The notes: generated from the letters alone by a model not told the origin. A stretch of DNA of 64,000 nt from Metaphire vulgaris (GCA_018105865.1 CM030868.1:3976531-4040530), one strand, 5' to 3'; counted from the stretch's first letter, positions 1 through 18,649 are shown. A program made the numbers and translations.

Positions 1-107
1 GCTTGGTCTTTCTTGAATCAAAGATGTAACCGAAAACATTCCTAGAACATAAGAACAACATGTTGAGAGTCTTGTTAGATGTCAAGATCATCATATTCAT
101 TGACAAT

Positions 108-347
108 CATGGGCGCCCGCACATTTGGGGCAAGAGGGGCACTTGCCCCCTAGAAAATGCAAATCTATTTTTGACTAAATATTTTTTGGCTTTTAACCAA
201 TACTTTCACTGATACACAAAATGAAATTGAGAAACTTCGTAACTGTTTTAAGAACTATGGAATTGAATGTCTTGAAACCCATATTAACCACAAATATTGT
301 GCTTTGACACCCACCCCACCCCGGAAAAATGGCCGTGGGCGCCACTG
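108..347. mobile_element. hAT-like MITE, family D, degenerate copy
   Basis: Starts CATGGGCGCCCGCAC and ends GTGGGCGCCACTG. The interior (GGGGCAAGAGGGGCACTTG and onward) matches the copies at 5649-5823 and 41447-41663. The flanking 8-mers do not match, so this copy is old or its ends are rearranged. Confidence 0.7.
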
Positions 348-563
348 ACGACTATGCTTACTAACTTTAGCATATGTGCTAACAAATGAATATATGGTAA
401 TTGTTTTGCTTTCTTTATCTGAAGGACTTGGTAAAGTATTAGTAATATTAAAGTTTGCATTATCTTTCCTCTTGTTACACCAACATCCTGACCTTTTAGC
501 TTGGTGTCATTTTATTTTAATTTGTTTGTTTTTACATTACGTGTGTTTCCTTTTATATCATAT

Positions 564-565
<2 letters not shown>

Positions 566-621
<56 letters not shown>

Positions 622-699
622 AGATCAACCCATTTCTCACAATTTCTGTGTGTGTAAAATCAGATATATTATTCATTATTGTTGAGAAATGAACTGTTT

Positions 700-754
<55 letters not shown>
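566..754. repeat. Two (AT)n microsatellites
   Basis: Pure AT dinucleotide arrays at 566-618 and 702-754, separated by about 80 bp of unique AT-rich sequence. Confidence 0.98.
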
Positions 755-759
<5 letters not shown>

Positions 760-1379
760 TGTATATGCATATATGCACTTTATTGTTCCTTTGCACTTCA
801 CTCCCTCTCAGTGGCGTGCAGAGAGTGGTGGGCGCTCGGGGCCAAGTCAATAAAAAAAGTTTGACACCAGCAAAAAAGGGCCGCGAGTCAAATTTGGCGC
901 CCCTATCAGGTCGGCGCCTGGGGCCACCACCCCACCACCCCTTCTGCACGCTACTGCTTCCTCTTACCTGTAAATTAATCCTTTTGGACAAATTATTTCG
1001 GCAAAATTAGCAGTTGAGTATTAGTCTGAAATTTGAATATCAAATTTTGAAAATTTGCATCAGTGTGGGTTCAGATTGTTAGTATTGGTTTCAGGTATAT
1101 CAAATTGCATGCAAATGACGGATCAAGCAATATTTCCTTTTCGAATAGTTATACCTTAGGGTGGAATGAAAAATTATTTTCTTAGTGATGTAAATGTAAT
1201 ACAGTGTAGTTTGGGAAAGTTGTGTTATGGTATCGAGATAAACCGTGCCAAAAATCACTTAACCGGATTAATGTTTAGAGACTCCCCAAGCGTCCTCGAG
1301 TTTCAGTAATATTGCTAATTGGTAATTGGGTGTGTTGCTGCGTTGGGAGATATCTTCTATTCCCACTGTCTCACACAAG

Positions 1380-1524
1380 CAGGGCGCGATTTGTGACCTG
1401 GAGCAGTGGGGGGAGTGGGGGGTATGTCGAGCTTGGGGGATGTAGTTGTTGGGAAATGTAGCAGTGGGGGGATGCAGTTGGGCAGTGGGGGGATTCCTCC
1501 TTCCACCCTACAAATCGCGCCCTG
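1380..1524. mobile_element. hAT-like MITE, family J (145 bp, perfect TSD)
   Basis: The ends are CAGGGCGCGATTTG and CAAATCGCGCCCTG, which are inverted repeats. The element is flanked by the perfect 8-bp duplication CACACAAG (1372-1379 and 1525-1532). The interior is G-rich and non-coding. A second copy lies at 31481-31657. Confidence 0.9.
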
Positions 1525-1628
1525 CACACAAGTGGGTATAATATACCTACTGATTTTATAAGTAGGCCCTATTTTGTTTTCATAACCTAGTATTTCGCAA
1601 CATATGCCTCAATACCTCAGTTAGTTAG

Positions 1629-1690
1629 ATGAGCATCAATTCTATAATGAGATTAATTATCCTATGCGTTGCCCTTATTGTTATACAACA
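1629..1690 (+). other. Possible signal-peptide-like first exon (weak)
   Basis: An ATG at 1629 opens 20 codons with a hydrophobic core (MRLIILCVALIVIQQ) and runs into a good donor, CA|GTGAGT, at 1691. The pattern is that of a signal-peptide exon of a secreted protein. No partner exon was found downstream and the stretch lies in a presumed formin intron, so chance is likely. Confidence 0.15.
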
Positions 1691-2021
1691 GTGAGTAAAT
1701 ATTAAATCGCATTATTTTTGTCTTTCATATATCATATACACCATGTAGCGATGATTTTTGCTTAGGGGCGTCATTTGGGGGGTGGGGACAGGGGAGCCGT
1801 GGCCCCAAGGAAATGAAGATATAATGTATAATGTATTAAATAAATAAATGTGAACTGTGCAAAAATTGTCAAATATTTGTCCAAAATGTCAAATATTTAA
1901 AAATTTGCCAAAATTGGCCCAAAAATTGCCGAAAACGGCAAAAAATTGTTGCCCAAAATTTGACCAAAGTCTCGCCCCCGCAAGAAAATTGTGAATTGAC
2001 GCCGCTGTTTTTGCTGTTCAG

Positions 2022-7637
<5,616 letters not shown>

Positions 7638-9540
7638 TTAATTCGAGGTCATAATCCAGAGCAGCGGCATGGCGACAGGGGGTGTACCCCCTCCCAAATC
7701 AGTCTACCTTAAAGGTTTTTATGTGGTTGTTTCGCCTCCTTGACCCACGACAAATTTGATATCGTTTCTTTCACTGTTAGTAGCCGTTTTATTCACATGT
7801 GGGACATTAACAAATATTTTGATTTTGAAATAGCAATGATTAGTTAAGATTTATACGCCCCCTTCCCCCATCTAATTTCTGGCTACGCCGCTGATCCAGA
7901 TGTATTCAGATGACGGCCCACGGGCCGGATCCTACCCGCCAAGGGATGTGAAATGGCCCGCAAAGATTCCATTACTATAGCGTCAGTTGAAGTGGCTTAG
8001 GAGGCATTACTGCCTGTGTAAAAGCCACTAGGGGCTCTAACAGGGTTTGAACCTCGTTCCGTAAGCCTACCGCTCCAGATTTACGTACTTTTCTTCCTAT
8101 TTTGAAGCTTTTGAAGCTTTTAAATCTATTTATCTTTGTATTTAATAACTTTAAACCAATAGTTTGTATCTAATATCAGTCTGTTGTATAATATACTTGA
8201 TTTTTAACAGGGAGATCTTTTGGCAACACTAGAGATCGCTATTGTTATTGATCCAAGCGTCAATTTCACTCCTGCAATCCGTCACAGCCAATGCAGCTTA
8301 CGGTGACGAAGGCAGTGCCGATACCTGTCGTTGCAGTCACACACAAACACACACACCGTAATTGCATGACGCAGCACTGTTCTACATTCAGCACTCCTAG
8401 ACTCGACAGACTCACTGAACAGAACGTTACCGTGGGAAATAGCGGTAATAGCATCGCTCGTTATCTTCAGAGTCTGTGCCAACCTGGTGGAGGCGTACCG
8501 TTGTACGGTTGTACCAGTACTTGAAAGTGCACAAAGATCAGCTATAGCTAACCAGTCGTGAAAGATCTCTTAGTTTAGCATAGGCTAATGATGTTACACT
8601 TGTGCGAACTAATGTTTAATTAAATATGAGAGCTGTAGAACTTTAGCGTTGACCTAGACACCAGATCTCGTACAGGTATAAGTACAAAGTTGTATGCTTT
8701 TTAAGTGTACCTGTTTTCAGGACATCACAATAGCTTAAATTAATATGTACATATGAATTTTCACTAAAAAGTGTGGCATTCAGTCAAATTGCTGATGTGA
8801 AATAAGAAAGAATGACTTAAAATTAATTTTATTTTGCGATAAAGAAGCAGAAATAATTTGTCTTCAACTGCAGTAAAGTCAAAAACTTGAAATTCTCGAA
8901 GAGTTCTCTTTGATACGTTTAATGATATCGACCGCAACGACATTGATGATTAATGCACATAATTACTGTATGTATTATAAAAATGGTGTAAATTTTGAAA
9001 TTAGAATCAACGTAAAGCAACTGAGATATGACCACATGTGTAACTGTATTCGTGTAATTAATTGTACTGTCTTGCATATCTTTAGTTGTCACTGCCTTTT
9101 CATTTCAAGTATCAGAAACTCGTGTGAGATCTCCACAATAATAATTCTGCCCAATGACTTGATTCAATTAGACCGTAGTTTTACGTCGAACTTTGTGAGC
9201 GGCAGAGATGTGTAAACAGTGGCGCAGCCAGGGTTCCAGAATAGGGGGGCACATCGAAATTTCCGGGGGGGGGAGAATAAAAAGTCTCGACTATCTCAAA
9301 TGTCCCCGAGTTTCTAGCAAATTCACTTATTCTCTTCGATCATGCTACCTACCTCCCCCCCACGCAAAGAGAATTTCAAGACCGGTTTGTGCAGCCCTCA
9401 CGACCTGACCCAGCCAGAATAGAGGGGATCGGGCACTTCACCCCACTCCCTGTTCCCCTCTCCTGGCTACGCCAATGTGTGGAGGCATTGTTACAGAAAT
9501 AACTTTAAATAAAGTGATTTTAGTTGACGACGTAACAATA
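7638..9540 (+). other. Formin 3' UTR or downstream flank
   Basis: No gene is visible. The stretch holds a SINE copy at 7975-8075 and AT-rich unique sequence at 8100-9200. An AATAAA at 9508-9513 could be a polyadenylation signal, but it is about 1.9 kb past the stop codon, so this is weak. The open frames at 8291-8524 and 8910-9215 have no recognisable homology. Confidence 0.4.
7975..8078 (-). mobile_element. tRNA-headed SINE, minus orientation
   Basis: On the minus strand CTGGAGCGGTAGGC is followed by the box-B-like AGGTTCAAACCC, then CACACAGGCAGTAATGCCTC. The same series appears in plus orientation at 45526-45628. Confidence 0.75.
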
Positions 9541-9735
9541 TTCGGCGCCTGCCATCTTACAGTCGTTTTTCGAGTCGCCTATCACTTAATTTTACATTAA
9601 TTAGGAGTTCCTGTGACGTTTTCACTGATTTGCTGTTTCTAAGTAATGTCAGTTTTGAATAGAATAATTCCTCATGTTTGCATACGATGTGTTGGGGGTC
9701 TTTCCGGCGGATTAGACTCGTGGCTTTAATGAAAC

Positions 9736-9830
<95 letters not shown>

Positions 9831-9973
9831 CAGCAGGTGGGGCAGCTGGAAGGGAAAACAACTGGAAGAAGTATGACTCTGGAGTAGTAGCAGCAGTAGA
9901 GACAGTGGAGAGAAATCGTTTCGGAATCAACGACTGGACACAGCAAAGATGACAAAGAGAGAAGAGAGAGAGA

Positions 9974-10027
<54 letters not shown>

Positions 10028-10028
10028 C

Positions 10029-10080
<52 letters not shown>

Positions 10081-10105
10081 ATAGTAGTGGTAGTAGTAGT
10101 AGACT
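9736..10105. repeat. Two (GTA)n arrays around a unique core
   Basis: AGT/GTA trinucleotide arrays at 9738-9831 and 9977-10103 have the same phase and orientation. They flank about 140 bp of non-repeat sequence. The translated Tyr, Thr or Val runs are artefacts. Confidence 0.97.
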
Positions 10106-10564
10106 TCTTTAGCGCCATTGTAGTAGTACATCTGCACCAGTCGATGGTCGCTTCAGTAAATAATCGTAGTCGTGATCTTGTCCGCGGTGAATCGAGGTTG
10201 TAATCCAAAGGTCAGTCCGTACAGAGGCGGAACTAGGTGCTGGGGGTACACTTGTCCTCGGGCGCCGAGGTGGGGGCCCAAAATCGGGTTTAAGGTGGCA
10301 AAAAAAATCAAACAAAGGTCACCAATATAGTTGTATAGACCGTCCGTGCTCACATAACTAACTTAACCAAGCAAAATGACGACCATTTTTGCTCGTCAGA
10401 AAGTTTGGGAGGATGAGGGGGAGGCGCCGGACACCCTATAGCTAGGCCTCTTGTAATGAAATAATACCCTAGTCACCTATCACCATTAAGCAGTTCCCTT
10501 ACGCAGGATTGAACGTCGTATATAATTCGAAAAGAATTTGGATTATTTGCAACCATAATGACAA

Positions 10565-10880
10565 TGAACCCAGCCTATTTGGCGTTGTGCGACCGGTTCT
10601 CGTCAGAACACCGAAGTTAAGCAACGTCGAGCGCGGTTAGTACTTGGATGGGTGACAATGACGACCATAGTGATAATTAATAAAGTCCAAAAAATTAATA
10701 ATCGCTGCATAGCATTTGTAGGCTACAGCACTTTTTCCTACAATTTAGAATAACAGCAGAAAGCAAGTTACTAGGCAGTCAGCGACGCAGGTGACTAACG
10801 CCATAAATCTATAGTACTGTAGTTTGCCATGACTTTCTTTAGACCCGCGTTTTACCTGCACAGCTTGACGTTGCGTGTCA
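10565..10880 (+). mobile_element. 5S rRNA-derived SINE with a shared tail segment
   Basis: Positions 10571-10660 resemble 5S rRNA: GTTAAGCAACG matches the A-box region and GTACTTGGATGGGTGAC the C-box region of the internal promoter. About 120 bp further on, GCGACGCAGGTGACTAACGCC starts a segment also present at 40245, 34965 and 62095. The copy is too diverged to be a functional 5S gene. Confidence 0.82.
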
Positions 10881-11129
10881 CAGTAAAGATCCGTTAAAAA
10901 ATAGGCCTACGTCCGTACACTGTCATATTGTGCAACGTCACATACAATGTATACCGGTAATTGGTTTTGACTGTATGGGCTGTGTATTACTTGAGTAGGC
11001 CTACATTTGAAGTTTTCTTAGCGTCGTCGTGAAATTTTGGTTATTTGAATGCTATTTTAGACATCAAAATGATTTGCAAAGATGCAAAATTTAGACGAGT
11101 AGGCATCATCGATCTTCCATTTCATTGAG

Positions 11130-11307
11130 TATTTTCAGATCCAGACTTAAAACACATCTCTTTCAATTAGCGTTTCCTCCATAGTATTAGTCGGTCTTGC
11201 TCTCTCCCTCTGACTGATCTCTGGAACGACCTGGTCTTTTGCGGATGGATTTGAAATACCATCGATTGATACCCTTGGATAATTAGAACTGGTGCTATAG
11301 AAGTGCA

Positions 11308-11310
<3 letters not shown>
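11130..11310 (+). mobile_element. LINE 3' end remnant
   Basis: A frame reading SRLKTHLFQLAF followed by a stop matches the C-terminus of the reverse transcriptase fragment at 50560-51560. The GTGCTATAGAAGTGCAT tail then runs into a (TTA)n array, as in several other copies here. Confidence 0.6.
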
Positions 11311-12293
<983 letters not shown>

Positions 12294-12376
12294 CAGTGGC
12301 GGCTCCAGGATTTGGCAAGTGGGGGTGGAGTTGTGGTGGCAGTTTCTAATCATTGGGACTAACTATTGTTCGTAGA
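12294..12376. mobile_element. MITE, family A, left-end fragment
   Basis: Begins CAGTGGCGGCTCCAGGATTT and continues GGCAAGTGGGGGTGG, matching the reverse complement of the right end of the complete copy at 27864-28048. The other end is not present. Confidence 0.7.
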
Positions 12377-12612
12377 CTTGGAGTAGCCTAATTGGTTAGA
12401 AAGAATGTAATAAAGTACGGGGCTACGGGGGAGGCACTCAAAAGGGGCAGGAGCCCCCTCCGGAATCCACGTGGAGCCGCATCTTCGCCAATTATTATGA
12501 TAACTCCAGTTCTACTACTCAAGAGCATCAATTCTCTTATCTCCAAACCCATCCGCAAAATGAGAAAGTTGCAGAGTTAATTCGGTCGGTGATGTTTTCA
12601 TGCAGTACAGGG

Positions 12613-12817
12613 CAGAGATGTACACGGGTCCATTTTCTAGAACCCAACCCAACCCATCGAATCTCCAACCTAACCAACCCAACCCATGCCGGCAATAGGG
12701 TTACTTGACCCAACCCACCGGAATACATTGTAATTTCTTATAAACCATGGTTTATTTTCCGACCCAGCTCATCATAATATGGAAAAGTCCGACACAATCC
12801 AATCCGACCCAACCCAC

Positions 12818-12901
<84 letters not shown>

Positions 12902-12985
12902 TGATTTTAAGTGGTTTAGGAGGCTAAGTAAGCTTGTGTGAAAACCACTCTGGGTTAACTCGACCCATGACCATTTCTGGTACAG
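12613..12985. mobile_element. ACCCAACCC-rich repeat (family H) interrupted by a SINE tail
   Basis: AGAGATGTACACGGGTCC at the left and AACCCATGACCATTTCTGG at the right match the ends of the related copy at 16913-17085. Inside lies a (TAA)n array (12824-12900) and a SINE segment (12900-12955) absent from that copy, so the SINE inserted into the repeat. Confidence 0.65.
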
Positions 12986-13204
12986 GGTTCCGGAATGCGT
13001 GTGTGTGGGGGGGGGGACACATAGACATTTTCCGCTAAAAGTCACCGACAAACAATGACGTCGTCAATGTGACATGTGCTCACTCTTCCATCATTTTACC
13101 ACATACCCCCAAACTTCTCAACGGCTTTGCGCAAAACTCACGACCGGCCCCCCCCAAAAAAAGGAGCCTGTTCCTGCTCCACCACCCCCAATGGCGACGG
13201 CTTT

Positions 13205-13268
13205 TCTAACAAGTCATTTCAGTGGTTTTCACACAGGCTTACTTAGCCTCCTAAACAACTTAAAATCA

Positions 13269-13343
<75 letters not shown>

Positions 13344-13345
13344 GA
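13205..13345 (+). mobile_element. SINE 3' part with (ATT)n tail
   Basis: CAGTGGTTTTCACACAGGCT and TTAGCCTCCTAAACAACTTA are followed by ATT repeats. This repeats, in plus orientation, the segment seen at 6660-6735 and 12900-12955. Confidence 0.7.
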
Positions 13346-13399
13346 CGAAAATGTGCGTCGAGAATATATATCTTCCCCAACGATCGGTGTACTTAAAAG

Positions 13400-13400
13400 C

Positions 13401-13453
<53 letters not shown>
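13400..13453. repeat. (ATT)n microsatellite upstream of the tetraspan start
   Basis: ATT repeats end about 37 bp before the ATG at 13492. Confidence 0.95.
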
Positions 13454-13454
<1 letters not shown>

Positions 13455-13491
13455 AACGATTTTTCATACTTATCCAGCAGCCGCCGTCAAG

Positions 13492-14827
13492 ATGAAGGAC
13501 CTGATGACAAAGAGTACTTGGGACCGTCCGTACGCCATGCAGAGCTGGGGTTCGATGGCGGCGGCGCTGTTCTGCTCGGTGGTGTTTTTCGCGGCCTACG
13601 GCGGCACGGCCTGGTGGGTGCAGTACTATCCGCGGCCGGACGGACAGATCGGCCCCGATTACATTTCGTTCGGCCTGTTTCGTATGTGCATTCGCGGAGA
13701 CTGCATCATCGACATGACGAACAGACACATCGTCAAGTACTTCCTGCCTCCGGGTACAGGATCACGTTTTAATTGAATGAATGGATGGGTGGAATAAGGA
13801 GGTAACTGTATCCGATCCCCGACCCCAATGGTTTGAGTATCAATAACAATAAGAGGGGTAACTGGATTTACTTCCATATTTCACCGGACCCTTCAACTAA
13901 TATTTTCAACACTAATGGGGTAACTGGATTTACTTCCTTATTCCTCTGGGCTCTTCAATTGACAACCTCACCATTAAGGTGGTAACTGCATTTAACTCCT
14001 TATCCCATCCATCCATTCAATTTTTGATTTCTTTTTCATTTTATGTTTTGGCTAATCACGGACATTGGCAGGGGCGTAAACAACAGGGGAATTGAGTATG
14101 GGGGTCACTGGGGGGGAGGCATTCAAAAGAGTGCACCGGACCCCATGTGGAGCCACCTCTTAGCCAATTATGAGAACTCCAGTTCTGCTACTGCGGGGGG
14201 ACGGTCCCCCCAATAATTAGTGAGATAAAGTAGCCTATCATTTACCCCTCCCCACCCCCATATATTTTGTGCTTCTTTCCTACTTTAACAGAAAAACGTC
14301 ATCATCAGGCTATTTGCCAGAAATTTGCGTTCGGGGGTCTCATAATTGCAGGGGGTGTCAATGTTCAGTGTTTCGTCTAGACTCCTTGGACCCAGGGGGG
14401 GAATAAAATTTGGCGGGGGTGGGGGTGGCGAGGGTTCGATGCTTGGCCCCCGGAAAAAGGAAAATGCAAGTCAAAAATATGATTTCCGTTGTCATCTCTT
14501 CCGTTTTCATAAGATCAATTATTCTGATTCTTTGACCTTTTGACTTTTGTAGAGTTAAACCGTCCAGCGTTGCGTGACCTTCCGGCCTGTCAGTGGCTGA
14601 TGAGTTTCAACGTGGCGTTCATCATCATTCTGTTTTTCGTCTATTTGGGTTTCCTTGCCGGCGCTAAGACCTACCATGCAGAAGTCTGGCTACAGCTTCT
14701 GATATGTGAGTAGTAGTATTACTTAAAAGTTTTAATCCCCGGATATGTTTTGCACCACGTTGATCCGAACGGCCTATCTCCATCTGTGTTTGTGGATATA
14801 TCAGCGCCACCTATCGATGCATATAGG

Positions 14828-14884
<57 letters not shown>

Positions 14885-15549
14885 TGGCAATTTCGTATAG
14901 CGCAATAGGCCTACGCATAGCGAATGCTAAAGTCAAGACCGCTTTACAAGGGACCCTAATAGGAGGCAAACCAATCCATATCGAACACAGTAGCCAGGAT
15001 ATAAAACATGTTCGTGTGTGTTGTGGGGTGGTGGGTGCGTGTGTGTGTGTGGTTGTGCTTCAGTAATTCTGTTCCTGCTATCTGGTACCATTTTTTTATA
15101 AGATACTTAATCCACGGTCTGTCAATACTTGCAGTCAAATTGTGGTGGTATCCTATCAGAGCCGTAGCTAGGGGTGGGGCAATCTGTCCCTGGCGCCGTC
15201 TTTGGGGGAGGCGCCAAAAACTATGGTTGCAACAATAAGTTTAACTATGACAAGCAAAAAAGTCACCACCCGCTTTCTGTCCGCACGCGATGCCTGGAAT
15301 ATTTTAAGCAAAGAGGCGTCGTTTTCGTTTGTCTTTTTTCCAGGCGTTCTCATCTTGGTTTCAGTCTCGATTTTCGGTGCGAAATTCCAGGGCAACCAGA
15401 AGTATCTTCCCTTCGGCTGGTCCTTTTGGCTCGCCGTCGTAGCTGGAGTCTTGTTCCTATTGAACGCCATCGTCGTCGCGTTCATTTCAACGTCCGTTCG
15501 CAAGAAAGATGAGCTGTCTCCGATGAGACTCTACGTCCAGGAAACTTAA
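13492..15549 (+). CDS. Claudin/PMP22-like four-transmembrane protein
   Basis: Three coding exons, 13492-13753, 14553-14705 and 15344-15549, join in phase to 206 residues, the usual size for claudin and PMP22/EMP proteins. The first exon holds a hydrophobic segment (about residues 17-38, ALFCSVVFFAAYGG) and a first extracellular loop with W, GLF, CIRGDC in the place of the W-GLW-C-C claudin signature. The second holds TM2 (FNVAFIIILFFVYLGFLAG). TM3 is split across the second intron (LQLLI-C-VLILVSVSIF). The third exon adds TM4 (FWLAVVAGVLFLLNAIVVAF) and a short tail ending RLYVQET. Proteins of this group sit at the plasma membrane in cell junctions or as channel modulators. The exact subfamily is not clear. 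The ATG at 13492 is the first in frame after the acceptor-like TCCAG, so a 5' UTR exon upstream is likely. Donors are GTACAG and GTGAGT; acceptors are TTGTAG and TTCCAG. Confidence 0.85.
14828..14884. repeat. (ATT)n microsatellite in tetraspan intron 2
   Basis: Pure ATT array of about 55 bp between the exons ending at 14705 and starting at 15344. Confidence 0.97.
15158..15286. repeat. Direct repeat flanking the last tetraspan exon, left copy
   Basis: AGAGCCGTAGCTAGGGGTGG through GGCGCCAAAAACTATGGTTG to CACCCGCTTTCTG is repeated nearly base for base at 15709-15836. The two copies bracket the last coding exon. Confidence 0.92.
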
Positions 15550-15708
15550 AAAAAACTCGCTGACGAGTAGACAAGTTCAGAATTAACTTTAATCTATAAT
15601 ATACTAGTTATTTTTGTATTTTTTTCTATCGGAACATACGTAGGCTATCTCTAAAAAAATAATGAAATTTTTTGGGGTGGGTGGGTGGGTGGGAGGGTGG
15701 AATTCTAC

Positions 15709-15836
15709 CAGAGCCGTGGCTAGGGGTGGGGGGCAATCTGTCCCTGGCGCCGTCTTTGGGGGAGGCGCCAAAAACTATGGTTGCAACAATAAGTTGAACT
15801 ATGACAAGCAAAAAAGGTCACCACCCGCTTTCTGCA
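15709..15836. repeat. Direct repeat flanking the last tetraspan exon, right copy
   Basis: Same orientation and almost the same sequence as 15158-15286, with a few substitutions and short indels. Probably two insertions of one interspersed repeat. Confidence 0.92.
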
Positions 15837-16009
15837 CACTATAACCCTCCGATGTCGTGAATAGTCTGATAGGCAGAAAAGATCATCGCCAATTTTTCCG
15901 TCTTTAAACTTTTGGGGGCGAAAAAATGCATACCTTGCCCCGGGCGCCAAATAGGCCTACTCTAACAACGGTTCCGATCCCCTGTTTATGTAAGTTTGCA
16001 GCCTATTTG

Positions 16010-16470
16010 AAGTTCAGATGGTTCTTCGTTCAGCAGCCAGGGTGATTGCTGGTGTCACAAGACGTGATCACATTAGTGATTATATGACGTCTATTTTACA
16101 CTGGCTGCCTTATCCTGCTCGAGTTGAGTTTCGTATGTTGAGAGTGGTTGCACTCTCTTTTATGGTGCCACTCCATCTTACCTTTCAGAGCTACTCCATC
16201 CCTTAGCTCTATCCCTGGTCGGCCATGTCTTCACAACCAATGGTCTTCTCAGTGTGCCCCAAGCACGAACTTCCATGTTCCTGAAGCGAGGTTTTGAATC
16301 AGTTGGCCCTATCCTTTGGAATGCTCTTGACGCCAGTATGCGTGGCTTAGCAACTCCTAATTCTATGGCCCTCTTTTTTAAAACGACTTAAAACTTATCT
16401 CTTTGTTAATATACAGTAATTTGCTGTGGAAGCGCAATCTTTCAGAAGAGGCAAAATTACATTACATTAC
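16010..16470 (+). pseudogene. CR1/L2-like LINE reverse transcriptase remnant
   Basis: The frame from 16018 reads SAARVIAGVTRRDHISDYM then LHWLPYPARVEFRMLRVVAL, the conserved C-terminal region of CR1/L2-type LINE polymerases. After a few in-frame stops comes KRLKTYLF and a tail of TTACA units (16444-16470). It is 5' truncated and dead. Confidence 0.8.
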
Positions 16471-16912
16471 ATTATAATGATGACACCCTATTAGAGCTTA
16501 TGCATAACAACATACTAAGGCTCCATTTCAGAAGCGTCACCCGGTGCGGAAAAACCATGGTGTGACCCCACCCACCCACCCCCAACAAAAACAAAAAAAT
16601 TACACCATGGACCTTTTTAGTCCTCCTGTAGGTCTAACAGACAATACGTAAAAATGGAATCGCTTATTAGTCTATTTAGTTTAAAAACACCAAGCGTTTT
16701 GGTGTCATCCCTTGTGATGTTGCCATTGGTGTCGCTCGGTGCGCTCCCCCACCCCCACTCTTAGCGACGCCACCTGATCCTCGTTAACTTTCAATATTGG
16801 CATACCACCGAAGAAACACCTCAACGCCTCAAATCTTCACCGATGGGAACAGTGTGTATAAAATGTATTCTTTCCGAGCAATAATTATTATAATAATTAT
16901 AATTATGGTAAA

Positions 16913-17085
16913 TCAGAGATGTCCATGGGTCCAATTTTTAGAACCCAACCCATCAAATCTCCAACCAAACCAAACCCATGCCGGCAACAATAGGGGTACT
17001 TGATCCAACCCAACCCACCGAAACACATTACAATGTCTAAGCCCATGGGTGGGCCCAACCCATGTCCATATCTGGTCCAGACTGC
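16913..17085. mobile_element. ACCCAACCC-rich repeat, family H
   Basis: Bounded by AGAGATGTCCATGGGTCC and CCCATGTCCATATCTGG, an imperfect inverted pair, with many AACCCAACCC units between. Related sequence lies at 12613-12985 and, inverted, near 30005-30095. Confidence 0.6.
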
Positions 17086-17497
17086 TAGGCCGTCTTGATT
17101 CCTCATTTCTGTCACACAATCGAGATCTGACGCATTGTAGGCATACATAGAGATTTGTCGCATAGACTAATTGTTAATGTTACTCATATACTTGATCTGT
17201 TGAGAAATGATCTGATATATTTGCTTGTGTGCCTTTATGCGGTTTCAAAGACTTTGTGCAGATTTCTAAATAGAGTTTTGTACGCTTTTTGCGCGAATCT
17301 TTCGTTTAATTTCGTTTTCTTGAACATTTAATTTTAAAGAATGTTTTCTTACATGGCTGTTTGATGAACATGGTTTCGAGATGATATTTTGAATTCTTGT
17401 TTCAATATACACGCTGTTGCCATGGCAACGGTTAGCAGACGATACTTCGTTTGAATTTCTTGGCTGTGTAGGCTACTGCAATGAAGATTGTGAAGTT

Positions 17498-17498
17498 G

Positions 17499-17579
<81 letters not shown>

Positions 17580-17640
17580 AATCGTTATCATCATCATCAT
17601 CATCATCACCACCATCATCATCATCATTATCATCAGGAAT
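17498..17640. repeat. (ATC)n microsatellite
   Basis: ATC repeats with few interruptions over about 140 bp. Confidence 0.97.
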
Positions 17641-18643
17641 CTTTGACACTTTGTAGGTAGGTGTCCAATGCCCAGGGTTGGAGTTGCCGAGGGGGGAGGG
17701 GTTGAACCCCTCCAAGCTAACTTTGCAACCCTCCCAAAAATCGCATATCTGGCACATGCAGTTTCTGTCATGCATTGAATTTCAGTCCTCACCCCCCCCC
17801 CTCAGCTCAAATTTCACAACTCCAAACACTGCGAATGCCATTATAATGCACTTCAATAAATGAAATTTGGGGTTGGTTGGTTACAATAGAAACTGTTTCT
17901 AAACTTGTCAAATGTGTGGGAGAGTTCTTTCACTGTGGCTTGGGGGTGAGACTCTACAACCAACCCATGGTCTATTCGATAAGCACAAGATCGTGGACGA
18001 ATCAACCAACGGGAGGGGGTTGGTTACAGGGGTAAGTTACCCCAAATCCATCCACAAGATTCTCCTGGTCGTGGTGAAAAGGAGAAAAGTTATAAAGACG
18101 GCAGCAAATAGGCGACAATTAAATGAATGGACGAAGAGAAATGAAGGAGGGAGAGAAGGGGCGGCACATGAGGAAATGAGAATGAAATAAGGCTTATAGA
18201 CTGAATTCTTAGATGCGCCCCTGCATGATTGTGCAATTTGATCGGCCAATAAATAAGGCCTACTGCATACAGTTATATATTTTCACAAATATTGACAAAA
18301 AAGTTTGATGCGTCAAATATAGGCGTAGCCAATAAATAGTTAGGCCTATAGGAGTATCCAGAACAATCTCTACGGTCACTGATCTATGCCCACCAGCAAG
18401 AAATCTGCTTCTGCCATTGGCGTCTATTAATAGACGACAACGGTTTCTATGGTTTCTGCCCACCAGTGGGCGGAGCAACCGGACCTTGTTGGTAAACACT
18501 GGATACCCCTATAGTAACCCTAATAGTCGGGTCTACGCAAAATATTATGCAGTATACTGTCACAAGTTCCAAGACTACGCTACAACACAGATTAGAAGGC
18601 CCTATAGCCTATACCAGATTTATAAGTTGGTTTAGATAAGAAC

Positions 18644-18649
18644 TTTATT
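18644..18649 (-). promoter_or_regulatory. Candidate sFRP polyadenylation signal
   Basis: TTTATT on the plus strand is AATAAA on the minus strand, about 340 bp after the sFRP stop codon. Only the hexamer supports it. Confidence 0.35.

Larger units (their letters stand above)
1..2021. other. Presumed FHOD intron with MITEs and microsatellites
   Basis: No exon of the formin could be recognised here. The stretch holds one MITE of the CATGGGCGCCC family (108-347), two pure (AT)n arrays (566-618 and 702-754), a GC-rich repeat fragment near 800-960 and a complete MITE at 1380-1524. It should be intronic if the formin continues upstream. Confidence 0.5.

Noticed and set aside
8210..8256. Alternative last formin exon after the GTAAGA at about 7602
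   Set aside because: The acceptor at about 8210 is fair, but the resulting dozen residues show no similarity to FHOD ends. The unspliced end at 7637 is simpler.
9712..10208. Frames with long Tyr, Thr or Val runs
   Set aside because: Translations of two (GTA)n arrays without any conserved sequence around them.
10571..10660. Functional 5S rRNA gene
   Set aside because: Too diverged, truncated at the 3' end, and followed by SINE sequence rather than a terminator.
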